Below, in pieces: positions 1 to 8,394 of a stretch of 64,000 nucleotides of DNA. The notes under the pieces were generated by a model. It was not told where the DNA came from. It searched no databases and was given only the letters and a program-made list of their open reading frames with translations. A program made the translations under genes and the position numbers. Source of the stretch: Acetobacteraceae bacterium (GTDB lineage Bacteria > Pseudomonadota > Alphaproteobacteria > Acetobacterales > Acetobacteraceae); the NCBI GenBank assembly GCA_947475245.1, contig CANJLW010000006.1, forward strand, positions 62,001 through 126,000, read 5' to 3'. Each line of letters begins with the position of its first letter. Within the stretch, counting starts at the first letter, position 1.

Positions 1-182
1 CGATGGCGTTTCGCCATGCTCTGGGTGCCGCGGCGGAGGCCGATTTGCTCGACCGCGCGGTGGCGGCGACGTTGCGGCGGGTCCGGACCGCCGATATCGC
101 CGAGGGCAGCCTTGAACGCGTGTCCACCGTCGGCATGGGCAGCGCGGTTCTGGCGGAATTGCGACAGATGACCGGCGGTTAG
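1..182 (+). CDS. C-terminal end of a 3-isopropylmalate dehydrogenase-family protein (partial)
   Basis: Only the last 59 residues are in the window; the first complete codon is at position 3 and the TAG stop is 180-182. The visible tail reads through FRHALGAAAEADLL, then RTADIAEG, then VGMGSAVLAEL. This is the usual end of the isocitrate/isopropylmalate dehydrogenase family: an alpha helix after the AM-x-RHxL segment, the RTxDIA motif, and a final GT-x-MGxAV helix. LeuB oxidatively decarboxylates 3-isopropylmalate with NAD in leucine synthesis; tartrate dehydrogenase-like members share this tail. The family call is fairly safe, the exact substrate is not, because the active site lies outside the window. 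Confidence 0.7.
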   Translation, partial: MAFRHALGAAAEADLLDRAVAATLRRVRTADIAEGSLERVSTVGMGSAVLAELRQMTGG

Positions 183-212
183 CCGCGGCGCGGGCGTCCC
201 TCGCGATAACGC

Positions 213-229
213 CGCAATGAAACATTGCG
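213..229. other. Short perfect inverted repeat downstream of leuB-like gene
   Basis: CGCAATG and CATTGCG flank AAA, giving 7-bp arms and a 3-nt loop. It lies 30 nt after the leuB-like stop and 56 nt before the next start. There is no T tract, so it may be a weak terminator or a regulator site. Confidence 0.35.
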
Positions 230-284
230 TCAGTGCGCGGTATGTAAGATACATGTCGCGCGTTAGATATGTTGGAGTGCGAAG

Positions 285-680
285 GTGAACTATATTCCGC
301 CGTTCGAGGTTTTGAAGGGGTTTATGACTCTTTCGACCCAAAACGGGAAACAGACCGTTCATGGTTCGTATGACGATCTTGTGCGTCTGGTGCGTGCGCT
401 GATCGCCGGAATACGTGTCGACGAAGCCTGGTACCTCAAGCGGTATCCCGATATTGCGAAGGCCATCAAGGCCGGCGTCGTCGAATCCGCCCAGAAGCAT
501 TTTGTTTACGACGGCTATTTCGAGGGCCGGGTGCCGTTTCCGATCAAGGTGAACGAGCGCTGGTATCTGGAACAATATCCCGGTGTCGCCGAGTACGTGC
601 GCAAGGGTATCCTGGAAAGCGGCCAGCAGCATTTTGACGAAAACGGCTACCAGGAAGGACGCATGCCGTTCGGAATGTAG
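285..680 (+). CDS. Small protein with two W-Y-L-x-x-Y-P-D/G repeats
   Basis: Encodes 131 residues from a GTG start at 285, with GGAG about 8 nt upstream. The protein holds two copies of a roughly 45-residue repeat: WYLKRYPDIAKAIKAG followed by a HFVYDGYFEGR-type segment (about residues 48-85), then WYLEQYPGVAEYVRKG followed by HFDENGYQEGR (about residues 94-129). Each copy ends in MPF or VPF. Similar repeats are met in proteins linked to glycan assembly in alphaproteobacteria, sometimes next to or fused with glycosyltransferases. No signal peptide or membrane segment is seen. It lies directly upstream of a GT41 glycosyltransferase and probably works with it, but its function is unknown. Confidence 0.75.
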   Translation: MNYIPPFEVLKGFMTLSTQNGKQTVHGSYDDLVRLVRALIAGIRVDEAWYLKRYPDIAKAIKAGVVESAQKHFVYDGYFEGRVPFPIKVNERWYLEQYPGVAEYVRKGILESGQQHFDENGYQEGRMPFGM

Positions 681-868
681 GGCCCGCCGACGCGCTTCTG
701 GCGCAAGGCCGAGCGGCTGAGGCTGGGGGAGAGCGGGACGCGGCGATCGCGTCTTATCAGGCGGCGATCCTCCAAAGTCCGGTCGATCCCGCCGGATACA
801 TTCACCTCGGCAACCTGCTTTACGTCGCGGGTTTCATTGCTGAGGCGCGCGCGATATTCGACATCGGA

Positions 869-2311
869 TTGCAGCGGATCCCGACGTCGCCGGTGCTATA
901 CTGGGCGCGTTGCATGGCGATGCTGCCCATGGCCTACGCGGATCACGCCGAAATCGACGCAAGCCGTTCGGCCTTCACGCAAGCGTTGCGCGAGCTGAGG
1001 TCGGTTTGCTTCGCAAGTCACGATGCCGCGCGGGAGGCTCTGCGCGCGGTGGGGATGATGTCGCCGTTCTTCCTGCCGTATCAGGGCCGCGACGATCGGG
1101 CGTTATTGACGGAATTCGGCGAACTGGCGCGCGATGTCGTCGCTTTTTCCTATCCGCGACATCAGGTCGCGCCCACCCCGCCATTGCTACCCGAGAAAAA
1201 ATTGCGGGTCGGCATTGTCTCCGGCTTGTTCCGACGGCATTCCGTGTGGCGTCTGCCGACGCGGGGCTGGGTGGAAGCGATGGATCGATCCCGGTTCTCG
1301 GTGTTCGGCTATCACACGCGCGACGAACGCGACGATCAGACAGAGTATGCGGCGCGAATATTCGACCGCTTTACCACCGGGCTGCGCCCTTTGCCGGAAT
1401 GGGTGGCGACAATCGCGGCGGATCGTCCGCATGTGTTGATCTTTCCTGAACTCGCGGCGGATCAGGCGTCCATGCAACTGGCCGCGTTGCGATTGGCGCC
1501 GGTGCAGTGCGCTACCTGGGGGCAACCGGTGACCTCTGGTCTCCCCTCGATCGATTACTACCTGTCCAGCGATGCGATGGAGCCGGCGGACGGCGAGGCG
1601 CACTATACCGAGCGATTGATCAGATTGCCCGGATTGGGGGCGCTCTATCGGTCGGAGTACGCGACGTGGGGCGACGCACTGCCGGTTGGGGATGCCTGGG
1701 CCGACTTTGCCTTTGGGCTGGAAGCCGTGCGCTTTCTGTGTTGCCAGTCGGTGCAAAAATACCTGCCCGAGCACGATCACTTGTATCCAGACATCGCGAA
1801 GGCCTTGCCGGAAGCGCGGTTTGTCTTCGTGGCAGGGCAACAGCGGCCGTCGGAGATTTTGGCGCGTCGGTTGACCGCCGCCTTCGGGTCCGCCGGGCTG
1901 GATCCCGGACTGTATTGCCGTTTTGCCCCGCCTTTATCGCAAGCGGCTTTTTCGGCCCTGGTGCGCGATGCGCAGGTCTTCCTGGATACGCCGCTTTGGT
2001 CCGGGTGCAACACGACGCTCGACGCGTTGTTTCATGGCGTGCCGGTGGTGACGCTGCCGGGTCGGTTCATGCGGTCTCGGCACGGCAAGGCGATTCTGGA
2101 TATCGTCGGCTGCGGCGAAACGATCGCCGTCGATCTGAACGATTATGTATCCAAGGCGGTTCGGCTCGGGCGCGACCTGGGGTGGCGACAGGTCGCGCGG
2201 GCCGCGCTTGCGGCCGGGCGTCATCGGCTGGTCGACGACGCCGCGCCCGTTCGTGCATTGGAAGCGTTTTTACTCTCGGCGGTGGCGCGGGCTACGGCAG
2301 GTCGAACCTGA
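869..2311 (+). CDS. TPR / O-GlcNAc transferase-like (SPINDLY, GT41) glycosyltransferase
   Basis: Residues 110-470 match the GT41 catalytic region. Visible motifs are GIVSGLFRRHSV (the family's catalytic-lobe start), TWGQPVTSGLPSIDYY, CCQSVQKYLPEHD with the UDP-contacting lysine, and DTPLWSGCNTTLDALFHGVP followed by MRSRHGKAIL. It should transfer a sugar from a nucleotide sugar to a protein or glycan in the cytoplasm. The start given is TTG at 869, which falls inside a TPR helix. The reading frame stays open upstream to 638 and translates into convincing TPR sequence from about 692 (DAAIASYQAAILQSP, then GYIHLGNLLYVAGF). No ATG, GTG or TTG exists in that frame between the stop at 635-637 and 869. 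The true start is therefore non-canonical (CTG 698?) or a frameshift joins it to the preceding gene. Confidence 0.8.
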   Translation: MQRIPTSPVLYWARCMAMLPMAYADHAEIDASRSAFTQALRELRSVCFASHDAAREALRAVGMMSPFFLPYQGRDDRALLTEFGELARDVVAFSYPRHQVAPTPPLLPEKKLRVGIVSGLFRRHSVWRLPTRGWVEAMDRSRFSVFGYHTRDERDDQTEYAARIFDRFTTGLRPLPEWVATIAADRPHVLIFPELAADQASMQLAALRLAPVQCATWGQPVTSGLPSIDYYLSSDAMEPADGEAHYTERLIRLPGLGALYRSEYATWGDALPVGDAWADFAFGLEAVRFLCCQSVQKYLPEHDHLYPDIAKALPEARFVFVAGQQRPSEILARRLTAAFGSAGLDPGLYCRFAPPLSQAAFSALVRDAQVFLDTPLWSGCNTTLDALFHGVPVVTLPGRFMRSRHGKAILDIVGCGETIAVDLNDYVSKAVRLGRDLGWRQVARAALAAGRHRLVDDAAPVRALEAFLLSAVARATAGRT

Positions 2312-2633
2312 CCTCGACCGCCGCAGTGGCAATAACCGCGGTGTCGTTGCCTTCGTCCGCCGGAACATCCAGGCCGCCCTTGATGGAACGGACGGTGACG
2401 ATACCGTGCGGCAACGTGACCTTAACTGCTTCGGTATCGACCTTGTCCGGTTGCTGCGTGCCGACCGTGACGGTGACCTGCATTTTTTTCGAATCGAGGT
2501 TCAGCGAGCGGATCATGCTGAGCGAGCTGTGATGGATCGCGTCCTGCACCGCGCGGATGGCCGCCTTGGTGTAGTCGCCGCCATGCAGGTCGTTGCCGGT
2601 GCCCATTTCCAGGATAACGCGTTTCAGTGCCAT
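2292..2633 (-). CDS. Lin0512 family protein, copy 1
   Basis: Encodes 113 residues beginning MALKRVILEMGTGNDLHGGDYTKAA. The conserved start, the GxDYTKAAxRAVxDA helix, the VxVTVGTQQPDKVDT strand and the closing AVEVRFDLP match the Lin0512 family of small uncharacterised cytoplasmic proteins, usually annotated by that name alone. Length is typical for the family. It is the last gene of a minus-strand run, 11 nt behind a paralogous copy, with the anti-sigma and ECF sigma genes upstream. Its stop overlaps the 3' end of the convergent GT41 gene by 20 nt. The biochemical role is unknown; the two copies probably form a heteromer, which is my inference from tandem placement. Confidence 0.8.
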   Translation of the reverse strand: MALKRVILEMGTGNDLHGGDYTKAAIRAVQDAIHHSSLSMIRSLNLDSKKMQVTVTVGTQQPDKVDTEAVKVTLPHGIVTVRSIKGGLDVPADEGNDTAVIATAAVEVRFDLP

Positions 2634-2644
2634 GGTTCTTGCTC

Positions 2645-2986
2645 CTACGCGATATCAAGCCGCACGATGGCGGCGGCGCTGGCGATCACGGTTGCGCCCG
2701 TGCCCTCGTCATTGGGGATTTCCATCCCGCCTTCGACGACTTTCACGGTCCCGGTGCCGTGCGGCAGCACCGCCAGAACCTGCGCGGTATCGACCTGGTC
2801 GGGTTTGGGAACACCGATCAGCACCTCGACCTGCATGGCGTCCGTGTCCATGCCCAATGCATTCGCGACGCCCAGGGAGTTATGCCAAAGCGCGTCGCGC
2901 AGGGCGCGGACGGCGGCCTTGGTATAGTCGATGCCGCGAATATCGGTTCCCATGCCGATTTCGAGCACGATGCGTTTCAGCGCCAT
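2645..2986 (-). CDS. Lin0512 family protein, copy 2
   Basis: Encodes 113 residues beginning MALKRIVLEIGMGTDIRGIDYTKAA. It is clearly paralogous to the next gene downstream: same length, same start, and the same blocks in the same order (KAAVRALRDALWHNSL, VLIGVPKPDQVDT, LPHGTGTVKV, GGMEIPNDEGTG). Differences cluster in the central helix, suggesting the copies have diverged in partner or ligand contacts. AGGAAACCGACATG just before the start gives a plausible ribosome site. It follows the anti-sigma gene by about 50 nt and may be co-transcribed with it. Function unknown. Confidence 0.8.
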   Translation of the reverse strand: MALKRIVLEIGMGTDIRGIDYTKAAVRALRDALWHNSLGVANALGMDTDAMQVEVLIGVPKPDQVDTAQVLAVLPHGTGTVKVVEGGMEIPNDEGTGATVIASAAAIVRLDIA

Positions 2987-3038
2987 GTCGGTTTCCTCAT
3001 ATGACTTTCGCGGAGTTTAAGCGGGATGACCGGATGCG

Positions 3039-3788
3039 TCACCCCTTCCCAAGGGCCGTCCCTTGATCCTTGACCTGCCGAGCGTAGTCGAGGAGGCGGG
3101 ACGCGTCGGCTTGGCCGACGAAGGCGAAGGTGTGGGCACCTTCCGTCCAATAGGCCAGGTGCATGGTGCCGCGGCGGTCGTGTTGAATGGGGGCCGGTTT
3201 GCCCTGACGGCCGCCGATGCACAGCGCGATCGGTGGGCCGTCGGCGCGCGTGTAAACCAGTTCGGCGACCGGCGCGGAGTCGATGACCAGCATGCGCCCG
3301 CCCGCGAACCGCAGGCCCGCGCCGGACAGATCGGGGACCGCCAGTTTGCGGCCGATGCGCTCCCCCAGCCACGCTTGAAGTTCATTGATCTCGGTGGCGG
3401 GGACTTCCACCAGATGCGTTGTCTCCCGCGAAAAGACGGCGTGATACTCCGCGACCTCATCGAGGAAGTTGGCAAGCGGCGGCGCTTCCAGCGAGGACCA
3501 CAGTGTCCCGCCGCCAAATCCCACGATGCCGATCGCCAACGAAGCCGCGACCGCCCAGCCGTGCCGGCTGGCCCACATGCCGCGCGGAAGGTTGGGAGTC
3601 GTCGTCGCGTCCGTCGCAAAGGCCGGTTCGGCCAAGGCCGCGCGCAACAGCGACGTCGTCCCGCGATGAAGCTCCACGGTACGCCGAGCCGCAGGGTCGA
3701 TGGCGAGGATGCGTTCGACTTCGTCGACCGCTTCCGGCGTCAACTCGCCATCGGCATAGGCCGCAAGCAGAAGATCGAGGTCCTTCAA
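3039..3788 (-). CDS. Membrane-anchored anti-sigma factor
   Basis: Encodes 249 residues. The first 50 residues (DLDLLLAAYADGELTPEAVD, then VERILAIDPAARRTVE) are the typical cytoplasmic anti-sigma domain that binds an ECF sigma factor. The zinc-binding H-x3-C-x2-C motif of ZAS proteins is absent. A single membrane helix follows at about residues 77-97 (WAVAASLAIGIVGFGGGTLW). The remaining 150 residues would be periplasmic and contain a putative sensor region with no family I recognise. It begins 20 nt after the ECF sigma gene's stop, the standard sigma/anti-sigma pairing. It should hold the sigma factor inactive until an envelope signal releases it. Confidence 0.85.
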   Translation of the reverse strand: MKDLDLLLAAYADGELTPEAVDEVERILAIDPAARRTVELHRGTTSLLRAALAEPAFATDATTTPNLPRGMWASRHGWAVAASLAIGIVGFGGGTLWSSLEAPPLANFLDEVAEYHAVFSRETTHLVEVPATEINELQAWLGERIGRKLAVPDLSGAGLRFAGGRMLVIDSAPVAELVYTRADGPPIALCIGGRQGKPAPIQHDRRGTMHLAYWTEGAHTFAFVGQADASRLLDYARQVKDQGTALGKG

Positions 3789-3807
3789 GTATAATATCCT
3801 AGGACGT

Positions 3808-4347
3808 TCATGCCCGACCGCGACCGGGGTTCAGTGGAAAGGGCGTTACGGTGTCGGCGGAGGTGCGACCGTACAGGATGGCATGCAGGTCCTGTCGTCC
3901 GCGGGACAATCGGGTCCGAACCGTATCGACCGGGACACCCATGACCTCGGCGGCTTCCTGATAGGAAAGCCCGTCGACGCAGACCAAGACCAGAACGGTC
4001 CTGTGTTCCGCAGGAAGCGTTGCCAGCGCCTGACGCACGGCGGCAAGGGTAATGCGTCTGTCCCCTCCATCCTTTCCGGCGATCGCGGTTGCGACGGCGG
4101 CATCGTTCGGACGAAGGGGACCACGATCGCGCTGCTCGTCGGCCCAGAGATCGCGCATGATGCCGTAAACCAAGGCGTCGGTCCGCGTCGCGTTGCGCGC
4201 CTGGCTCGATCGCCGCAACACCCGTTCGCAGGCATTCCGTACCAGAATGTCCGCGGCCGCCGATGATCCGGTCAGCGAAATGCCGAAGCGCCGCAAGCGC
4301 GGCAGCAGGGCTGTCAGCGCGGTTCGTAGGTCGTGGCCCAGGCTCAT
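3808..4347 (-). CDS. ECF-type RNA polymerase sigma factor
   Basis: Encodes 179 residues. Region 2 lies at about residues 10-75 (LLPRLRRFGISLTGSSAAADILVRNACERVL, less conserved than usual). Region 4 is clear at about residues 105-160: VRQALATLPAEHRTVLVLVCVDG, then LSYQEAAEVMGVPVDTVRTRLSRGRQ, the helix-turn-helix that reads the -35 element. Length and the lack of regions 1 and 3 fit an ECF sigma factor. The gene is followed by its anti-sigma partner and then the Lin0512 pair, which are candidate regulon members. I could not assign a specific ECF group. Confidence 0.88.
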   Translation of the reverse strand: MSLGHDLRTALTALLPRLRRFGISLTGSSAAADILVRNACERVLRRSSQARNATRTDALVYGIMRDLWADEQRDRGPLRPNDAAVATAIAGKDGGDRRITLAAVRQALATLPAEHRTVLVLVCVDGLSYQEAAEVMGVPVDTVRTRLSRGRQDLHAILYGRTSADTVTPFPLNPGRGRA

Positions 4348-4386
4348 GACGATGCGGCTGTTTCCGTATGCTGTAGCGACGTCATG

Positions 4387-5478
4387 TTACCGGAATGTAT
4401 AGACGCTCAGCGCGTTGTCGCGCAGCAACTGGCGCTTCTCCGTCTCCGTCATTTGAAAGCGGAACGCCAGATGCGGGTCGTCAAAGTCCCAATGCGGATA
4501 GTCGCTGGAATAGACCATGCGGTCCCAGCCGATCCATTCGAAGATTTGGCGCAAATCCTCGGGGTGCTCCGGCTCTTCCACCGGCTGCGTGGCGAACCAA
4601 AGGTTGGTCTTCATGTATTCCGAGGGTTTGCGCTTCAGCGGTGCCTCATCGCGCATTTTCATCCAATGCGCGTCCAGCCGCCACGCCAGTTGCGGCGCCC
4701 AGGCGAACCCGCCCTCGATCAGCACGATTTTCAGATCGGGGAAGTGGTCGAAAACACCTTCCAGGATCAGGCTCGCGGCCTGGTTCTGCATGGAGTGCGA
4801 CAGAACCTGATGGTCTTCCATGTAGAATTGCGGCCAGCCGCCGGCCGACGGCGCGCTGGACTGCGTGCCGCCGATATGCAGCCCGATCGACATGCCGGTC
4901 GCCTGCGCCGCCGCGAAAATCGGCCAATAGCGTCGGCGTCCCAGCGGTTCGGAGGTCTTGGAGCCGAGTTGTATCTGGCAAAAGCGCCAATCCTGGGCGC
5001 GCTTTTCGATTTCCTTGACCGCGGCTTCGGGGTCATCCTGCGGCACGAGGACAGAGGCCCGTAAGCGCGGCTCCGGATCGACGAAGTCGTAGGCCTGCCA
5101 GTCGTTCATCGCCGAACACAGCGCGGCGGCTTCGTCCAGATTGCGTGACGTGTTGCCGCCCAGCAGGGGTTCCAGAACGCCGTAAACGATGTTGTAGGGA
5201 TCCAGCAGTTGCGACCGGATGAAGTCGACGTCGGAACCCGGCAGCCCGCCGCCGGGCGGCCAGGCGTCGCGGCGGCAGGTATTGGGCGAAAAGCGCGGAT
5301 AGGTGCCGCGATCCGCGTAGGGTCCGCAATTGAACTTGCCGTACTCCGCGATGTGCTTGCGCCAACGTTCCGACAAATAGGGGTTGAACGCTCCCGGCTT
5401 GGGGTACGGATGAATGTCGCAGTCGATGATGCCCAGCCTGGAGCGGGAATCGACTCGTATATCGACGGGCGCGTTCAT
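4387..5478 (-). CDS. Amidohydrolase 2 family metal-dependent hydrolase
   Basis: Encodes 363 residues from MNAPVDIRV. The start at 5478 is chosen because it overlaps the upstream stop as ATGA and precedes the conserved N-terminus; an in-frame ATG further upstream would run into the preceding gene. The amidohydrolase-2 fold is marked by IIDCDIHPYP (metal-binding D-x-H), SIGLHIGG (metal His), LIEGGFAWAPQLAWR, and MVYSSDYPHWDFDDP (metal Asp). Family members include aminocarboxymuconate-semialdehyde decarboxylase-like and other C-C or amide bond-cleaving enzymes of aromatic catabolism. Substrate unknown. It is the second of two tandem paralogues, so both probably act in one pathway or one heteromer. 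Confidence 0.85.
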   Translation of the reverse strand: MNAPVDIRVDSRSRLGIIDCDIHPYPKPGAFNPYLSERWRKHIAEYGKFNCGPYADRGTYPRFSPNTCRRDAWPPGGGLPGSDVDFIRSQLLDPYNIVYGVLEPLLGGNTSRNLDEAAALCSAMNDWQAYDFVDPEPRLRASVLVPQDDPEAAVKEIEKRAQDWRFCQIQLGSKTSEPLGRRRYWPIFAAAQATGMSIGLHIGGTQSSAPSAGGWPQFYMEDHQVLSHSMQNQAASLILEGVFDHFPDLKIVLIEGGFAWAPQLAWRLDAHWMKMRDEAPLKRKPSEYMKTNLWFATQPVEEPEHPEDLRQIFEWIGWDRMVYSSDYPHWDFDDPHLAFRFQMTETEKRQLLRDNALSVYTFR

Positions 5479-6530
5479 GGCACGGTCTCCTGTAGCCGTG
5501 AATAGGTTTCCAGCGGATTGTCCACGCGCAGGCGGTGCAACAGACCGCCGGAAAGCCCCGGCGGCGTTACCGCGTCGCCCTCGAACTGCCAATGGGGATA
5601 GTCGGAGGCGAACAGCAGCACGCGGTCGGAATCGATCTGTTCGACGATGCGCTCGACGGCGGCCGCGTCGGGCGCGTCGAACGGTTGGGTCGTCAGGCGG
5701 ATGTTACGGCGCACGATATCGGCGGGGGATTCCCGCACCCACGGCACTTCGGCGCGCACGCCGCGCCAGGTCTTGATGGCGCGCCAGATGAAGCCTGGCA
5801 GCCAGGATACGCCTGACTCGATCAGCACCACTTTCAGATCGGGGAATTTGTTGAAGACACCGTTGGAGATCAGGCTCAGCACCTGATCCTCGAAGGTCTG
5901 CGATTGCGCGACGTAGTCATGCAGGTAATGCGACGGCCAGCCGGTGGAGGTCGGCGCATACCGATACATGCTGCCCGCGTGGATGCCGATGGGCAGGCCG
6001 TGGCGAGCCGCTGCTTCGTAGATGGGCCAGTAGTAGGAGCGGCCGAGCATCATTTCGCAGGCAACGGGGAGGAGGATTTGGACGAAGCGGCGGTCGGCGG
6101 CGCAGCGCTCGATCTCTTCCGCCGCCAGCAGCGGGGCCTGCGCCGGCACGACGATGGAAGCGCGCAGGCGCGGTTCCTTGTTCAGCCAATGCTCGACGAT
6201 CCAGTCGTTGACGGCGGAACAGATGGCGGCGCCCATCGATTCACTGACGGCGACCTGCCCGCCGGTCAGCGGATTGCAGATGGCGGTGCCGATGCCGAAG
6301 CGATCGAGCGCCTGAGTTCGCATGGCGTCCAGGCTCGATCCCGGTCGCTGACCCTTGACCCGCCAATCCGGGCGGCAGGTGATCGGCGCGTTGAGCGGAT
6401 AAGACATCATGTCGAACCCGTCGATGCCGCGGTGGACGAACGATTCCTGCCAGAAGTCGTTCATGTACGGCAGCAATGCCTTGATATCCGGTACGCCGGG
6501 GTGGATGTCGCAGTCGATTGCGTCGTGCAC
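5475..6530 (-). CDS. Amidohydrolase 2 family metal-dependent hydrolase (paralogue)
   Basis: Encodes 351 residues from a GTG at 6530, chosen because GAGGA lies 6 nt before it and [11 protein letters not shown] follows at once. A longer reading frame to 6629 would overlap the divergent plsY promoter and adds no family sequence. Motifs parallel the downstream gene: [15 protein letters not shown] (metal His), [17 protein letters not shown], and [15 protein letters not shown] (metal Asp). TGA stop and next ATG overlap by 4 nt, so the two are translationally coupled. Substrate not identifiable from sequence. Confidence 0.85.
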   Translation of the reverse strand: MHDAIDCDIHPGVPDIKALLPYMNDFWQESFVHRGIDGFDMMSYPLNAPITCRPDWRVKGQRPGSSLDAMRTQALDRFGIGTAICNPLTGGQVAVSESMGAAICSAVNDWIVEHWLNKEPRLRASIVVPAQAPLLAAEEIERCAADRRFVQILLPVACEMMLGRSYYWPIYEAAARHGLPIGIHAGSMYRYAPTSTGWPSHYLHDYVAQSQTFEDQVLSLISNGVFNKFPDLKVVLIESGVSWLPGFIWRAIKTWRGVRAEVPWVRESPADIVRRNIRLTTQPFDAPDAAAVERIVEQIDSDRVLLFASDYPHWQFEGDAVTPPGLSGGLLHRLRVDNPLETYSRLQETVP

Positions 6531-6632
6531 GTTTGTCCTCCGAACGTCGGACTGTACGGGGCGCAATTCCGCGCTGTCAAACACCGTTCGCCACTCTACC
6601 GCGCCACGCCGAAACGCGATACGAAGCATTGC

Positions 6633-7211
6633 ATGATCTTCCTTCCCTTCTTTTTCCCCGGCTATCTGCTCGGCTCAATTCCCTTTGGCCTGCTGCTGAC
6701 CAAAGCGGCGGGGCTGGGCGATATCCGGGCCATCGGGTCCGGCAATATCGGCGCGACCAACGTGCTGCGCACGGGGCGCAAAGGGCTCGCCGCGGCGACT
6801 TTGTTCCTGGACGGGCTGAAGGGCGCGGCCGCGGTGCTGATCCTGGGAGGCCTGACCGCGCCGGAGGCCGGGTTATGGGCCGGCTTCGGTGCCGTCATAG
6901 GTCATCTCTTCCCCGTTTGGCTCGGCTTTAAGGGCGGCAAGGGCGTGGCGACCAGCTATGGCGTGCTGATCGCGGCGGCCTGGCCGGTCGGGCTGTCGGC
7001 CGGCGCCGTCTGGATCCTGATGGCCGCGATCTTCCGCCGTTCGTCGTTGGCCGCGCTCGTGTCGTTCGCCACGGCCCCGCTTTTGGCGCTGTGGCTGGGA
7101 AATACGAACCTCGTTTACCTCTCGTTGACGATCGCCGTGCTGGTATTCGCCCGCCATCACGAAAACATCCGCCGCCTGCTGTCGGGAACGGAGCCCCGCA
7201 TCGGGAAGTAG
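6633..7211 (+). CDS. plsY: Glycerol-3-phosphate acyltransferase PlsY
   Basis: Encodes 192 residues of a polytopic inner-membrane protein. It transfers an acyl group from acyl phosphate to glycerol-3-phosphate, the first step of phospholipid synthesis in the PlsX/PlsY route. The three family motifs are visible: [12 protein letters not shown] with [36 protein letters not shown], and [18 protein letters not shown]. Length is normal. The start at 6633 (ATG) is chosen because it directly precedes the first membrane helix; the frame is open far upstream but antisense to the amidohydrolase. It heads a plus-strand run with dprA and topA. Confidence 0.95.
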   Translation: MIFLPFFFPGYLLGSIPFGLLLTKAAGLGDIRAIGSGNIGATNVLRTGRKGLAAATLFLDGLKGAAAVLILGGLTAPEAGLWAGFGAVIGHLFPVWLGFKGGKGVATSYGVLIAAAWPVGLSAGAVWILMAAIFRRSSLAALVSFATAPLLALWLGNTNLVYLSLTIAVLVFARHHENIRRLLSGTEPRIGK

Positions 7212-7255
7212 ATGAAAGGCGTGCGCTGGCCCGATTTGCTCAGGAGCCAGCGTCC

Positions 7256-8377
7256 ATGCCGAACGCCGAGATCGACCTGCTACGCCTGATCCGTACCGAA
7301 GGCGTCGGCCCCGTCACCTATCGCCGCCTGATGGATCGCTACCGAACCGCGGAGGCGGCGCTCGCCGCGCTGCCGCGCCTTGCCAAGGCCGGGGGGCGCG
7401 CTTCGTCGCCGGTTGTGCCGGATATCGGCACGGTGCGGGCCGAGATCGATCGCACGGCAAAGATCGGCGGCCGACTGCTGTTCCTGGGGCAACCGGACTA
7501 TCCGCCGCTGTTGGCCCTGCTCGACGACGCGCCGCCGTGCCTGGCGGTGTTGGGCGATGTCGCACTGCTGTCCCGTCCCGCGGTCGCGATGGTCGGCGGT
7601 CGCAATGCCTCGGCCAACGGTCAACGACTGGCGGAAAAAATGGGCGCGGACCTGGCGGCTTCGGTCGTCGTGGTGTCGGGACTGGCGCGGGGGATCGATT
7701 CCGCCGCGCATCGCGGGGCGCTGTCGACCGAGGGCGGCAAGACGGTCGCGGCGATCGCCGGCGGTTTGGATGTCGTCTACCCGCCGGAAAACGCCGACCT
7801 GCAACGCCGTATCGGGGAGGCCGGCGCATTGGTCACCGAAGCGCCCCCCGGCACAGTCCCTCAGGCACGTCATTTCCCGCGCCGCAACCGCCTGATCGCC
7901 GGGCTGTCGCTTGGGGTCGTTGTGGTGGAGGCCGCGTTACGCTCCGGCAGCCTGATCACGGCGCGGATCGCCCAGGATGCGGGGCGAGAAATCTTCGCCG
8001 TCCCCGGTTCGCCGTTGGACCCCCGCGCGCTTGGCGCCAACGATCTGATCCGCCAGGGGGCCGTGCTGACCGAAACGGCGGAGGACGTGCTGTCGAACCT
8101 GCCGGCCGAACCCGTGCGGGCCGCGCAGACGGCGGATGGATACGGTCTCGCCGAAGCGCAGTCGGATTGGCTGTCCGACGCGGAAATCAGCCCGGATATC
8201 CGGGGGCAGGTGATCCAATTGTTGAGCACCGATCCCACCAAGGTTGACGATCTGGTGCGGCGCTGCCAGTTCTCCTCGTCCGCTGTCATGGCGATACTGC
8301 TGGAGCTGGAACTCGCAGGCCGTGTGGAAGCACTGCCCGGGAGCCGGTTCGCGCTTTCGCCGGACGTCGGAATTTAG
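7256..8377 (+). CDS. dprA: DNA-processing protein DprA
   Basis: Encodes 373 residues. DprA binds single-stranded DNA and loads RecA during natural transformation. The Rossmann core shows LGDVALLSRPAVAMVGGRNAS, VVVSGLARGIDSAAHRGAL, and GTVPQARHFPRRNRLIAGLS then VVVEAALRSGSLITARIA. A C-terminal winged helix-like region (about residues 310-370, DLVRRCQFSSSAVMAILLELELAG) is the DML1-like domain. An N-terminal SAM/HhH segment (LLRLIRTEGVGPVTYRRLM) is also present. Start at 7256 has AGGAG about 10 nt upstream. It lies 44 nt after plsY and 17 nt before topA, a common alphaproteobacterial order. Confidence 0.95.
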   Translation: MPNAEIDLLRLIRTEGVGPVTYRRLMDRYRTAEAALAALPRLAKAGGRASSPVVPDIGTVRAEIDRTAKIGGRLLFLGQPDYPPLLALLDDAPPCLAVLGDVALLSRPAVAMVGGRNASANGQRLAEKMGADLAASVVVVSGLARGIDSAAHRGALSTEGGKTVAAIAGGLDVVYPPENADLQRRIGEAGALVTEAPPGTVPQARHFPRRNRLIAGLSLGVVVVEAALRSGSLITARIAQDAGREIFAVPGSPLDPRALGANDLIRQGAVLTETAEDVLSNLPAEPVRAAQTADGYGLAEAQSDWLSDAEISPDIRGQVIQLLSTDPTKVDDLVRRCQFSSSAVMAILLELELAGRVEALPGSRFALSPDVGI

Positions 8378-8394
8378 AGGTCGCACAGGTCGCC

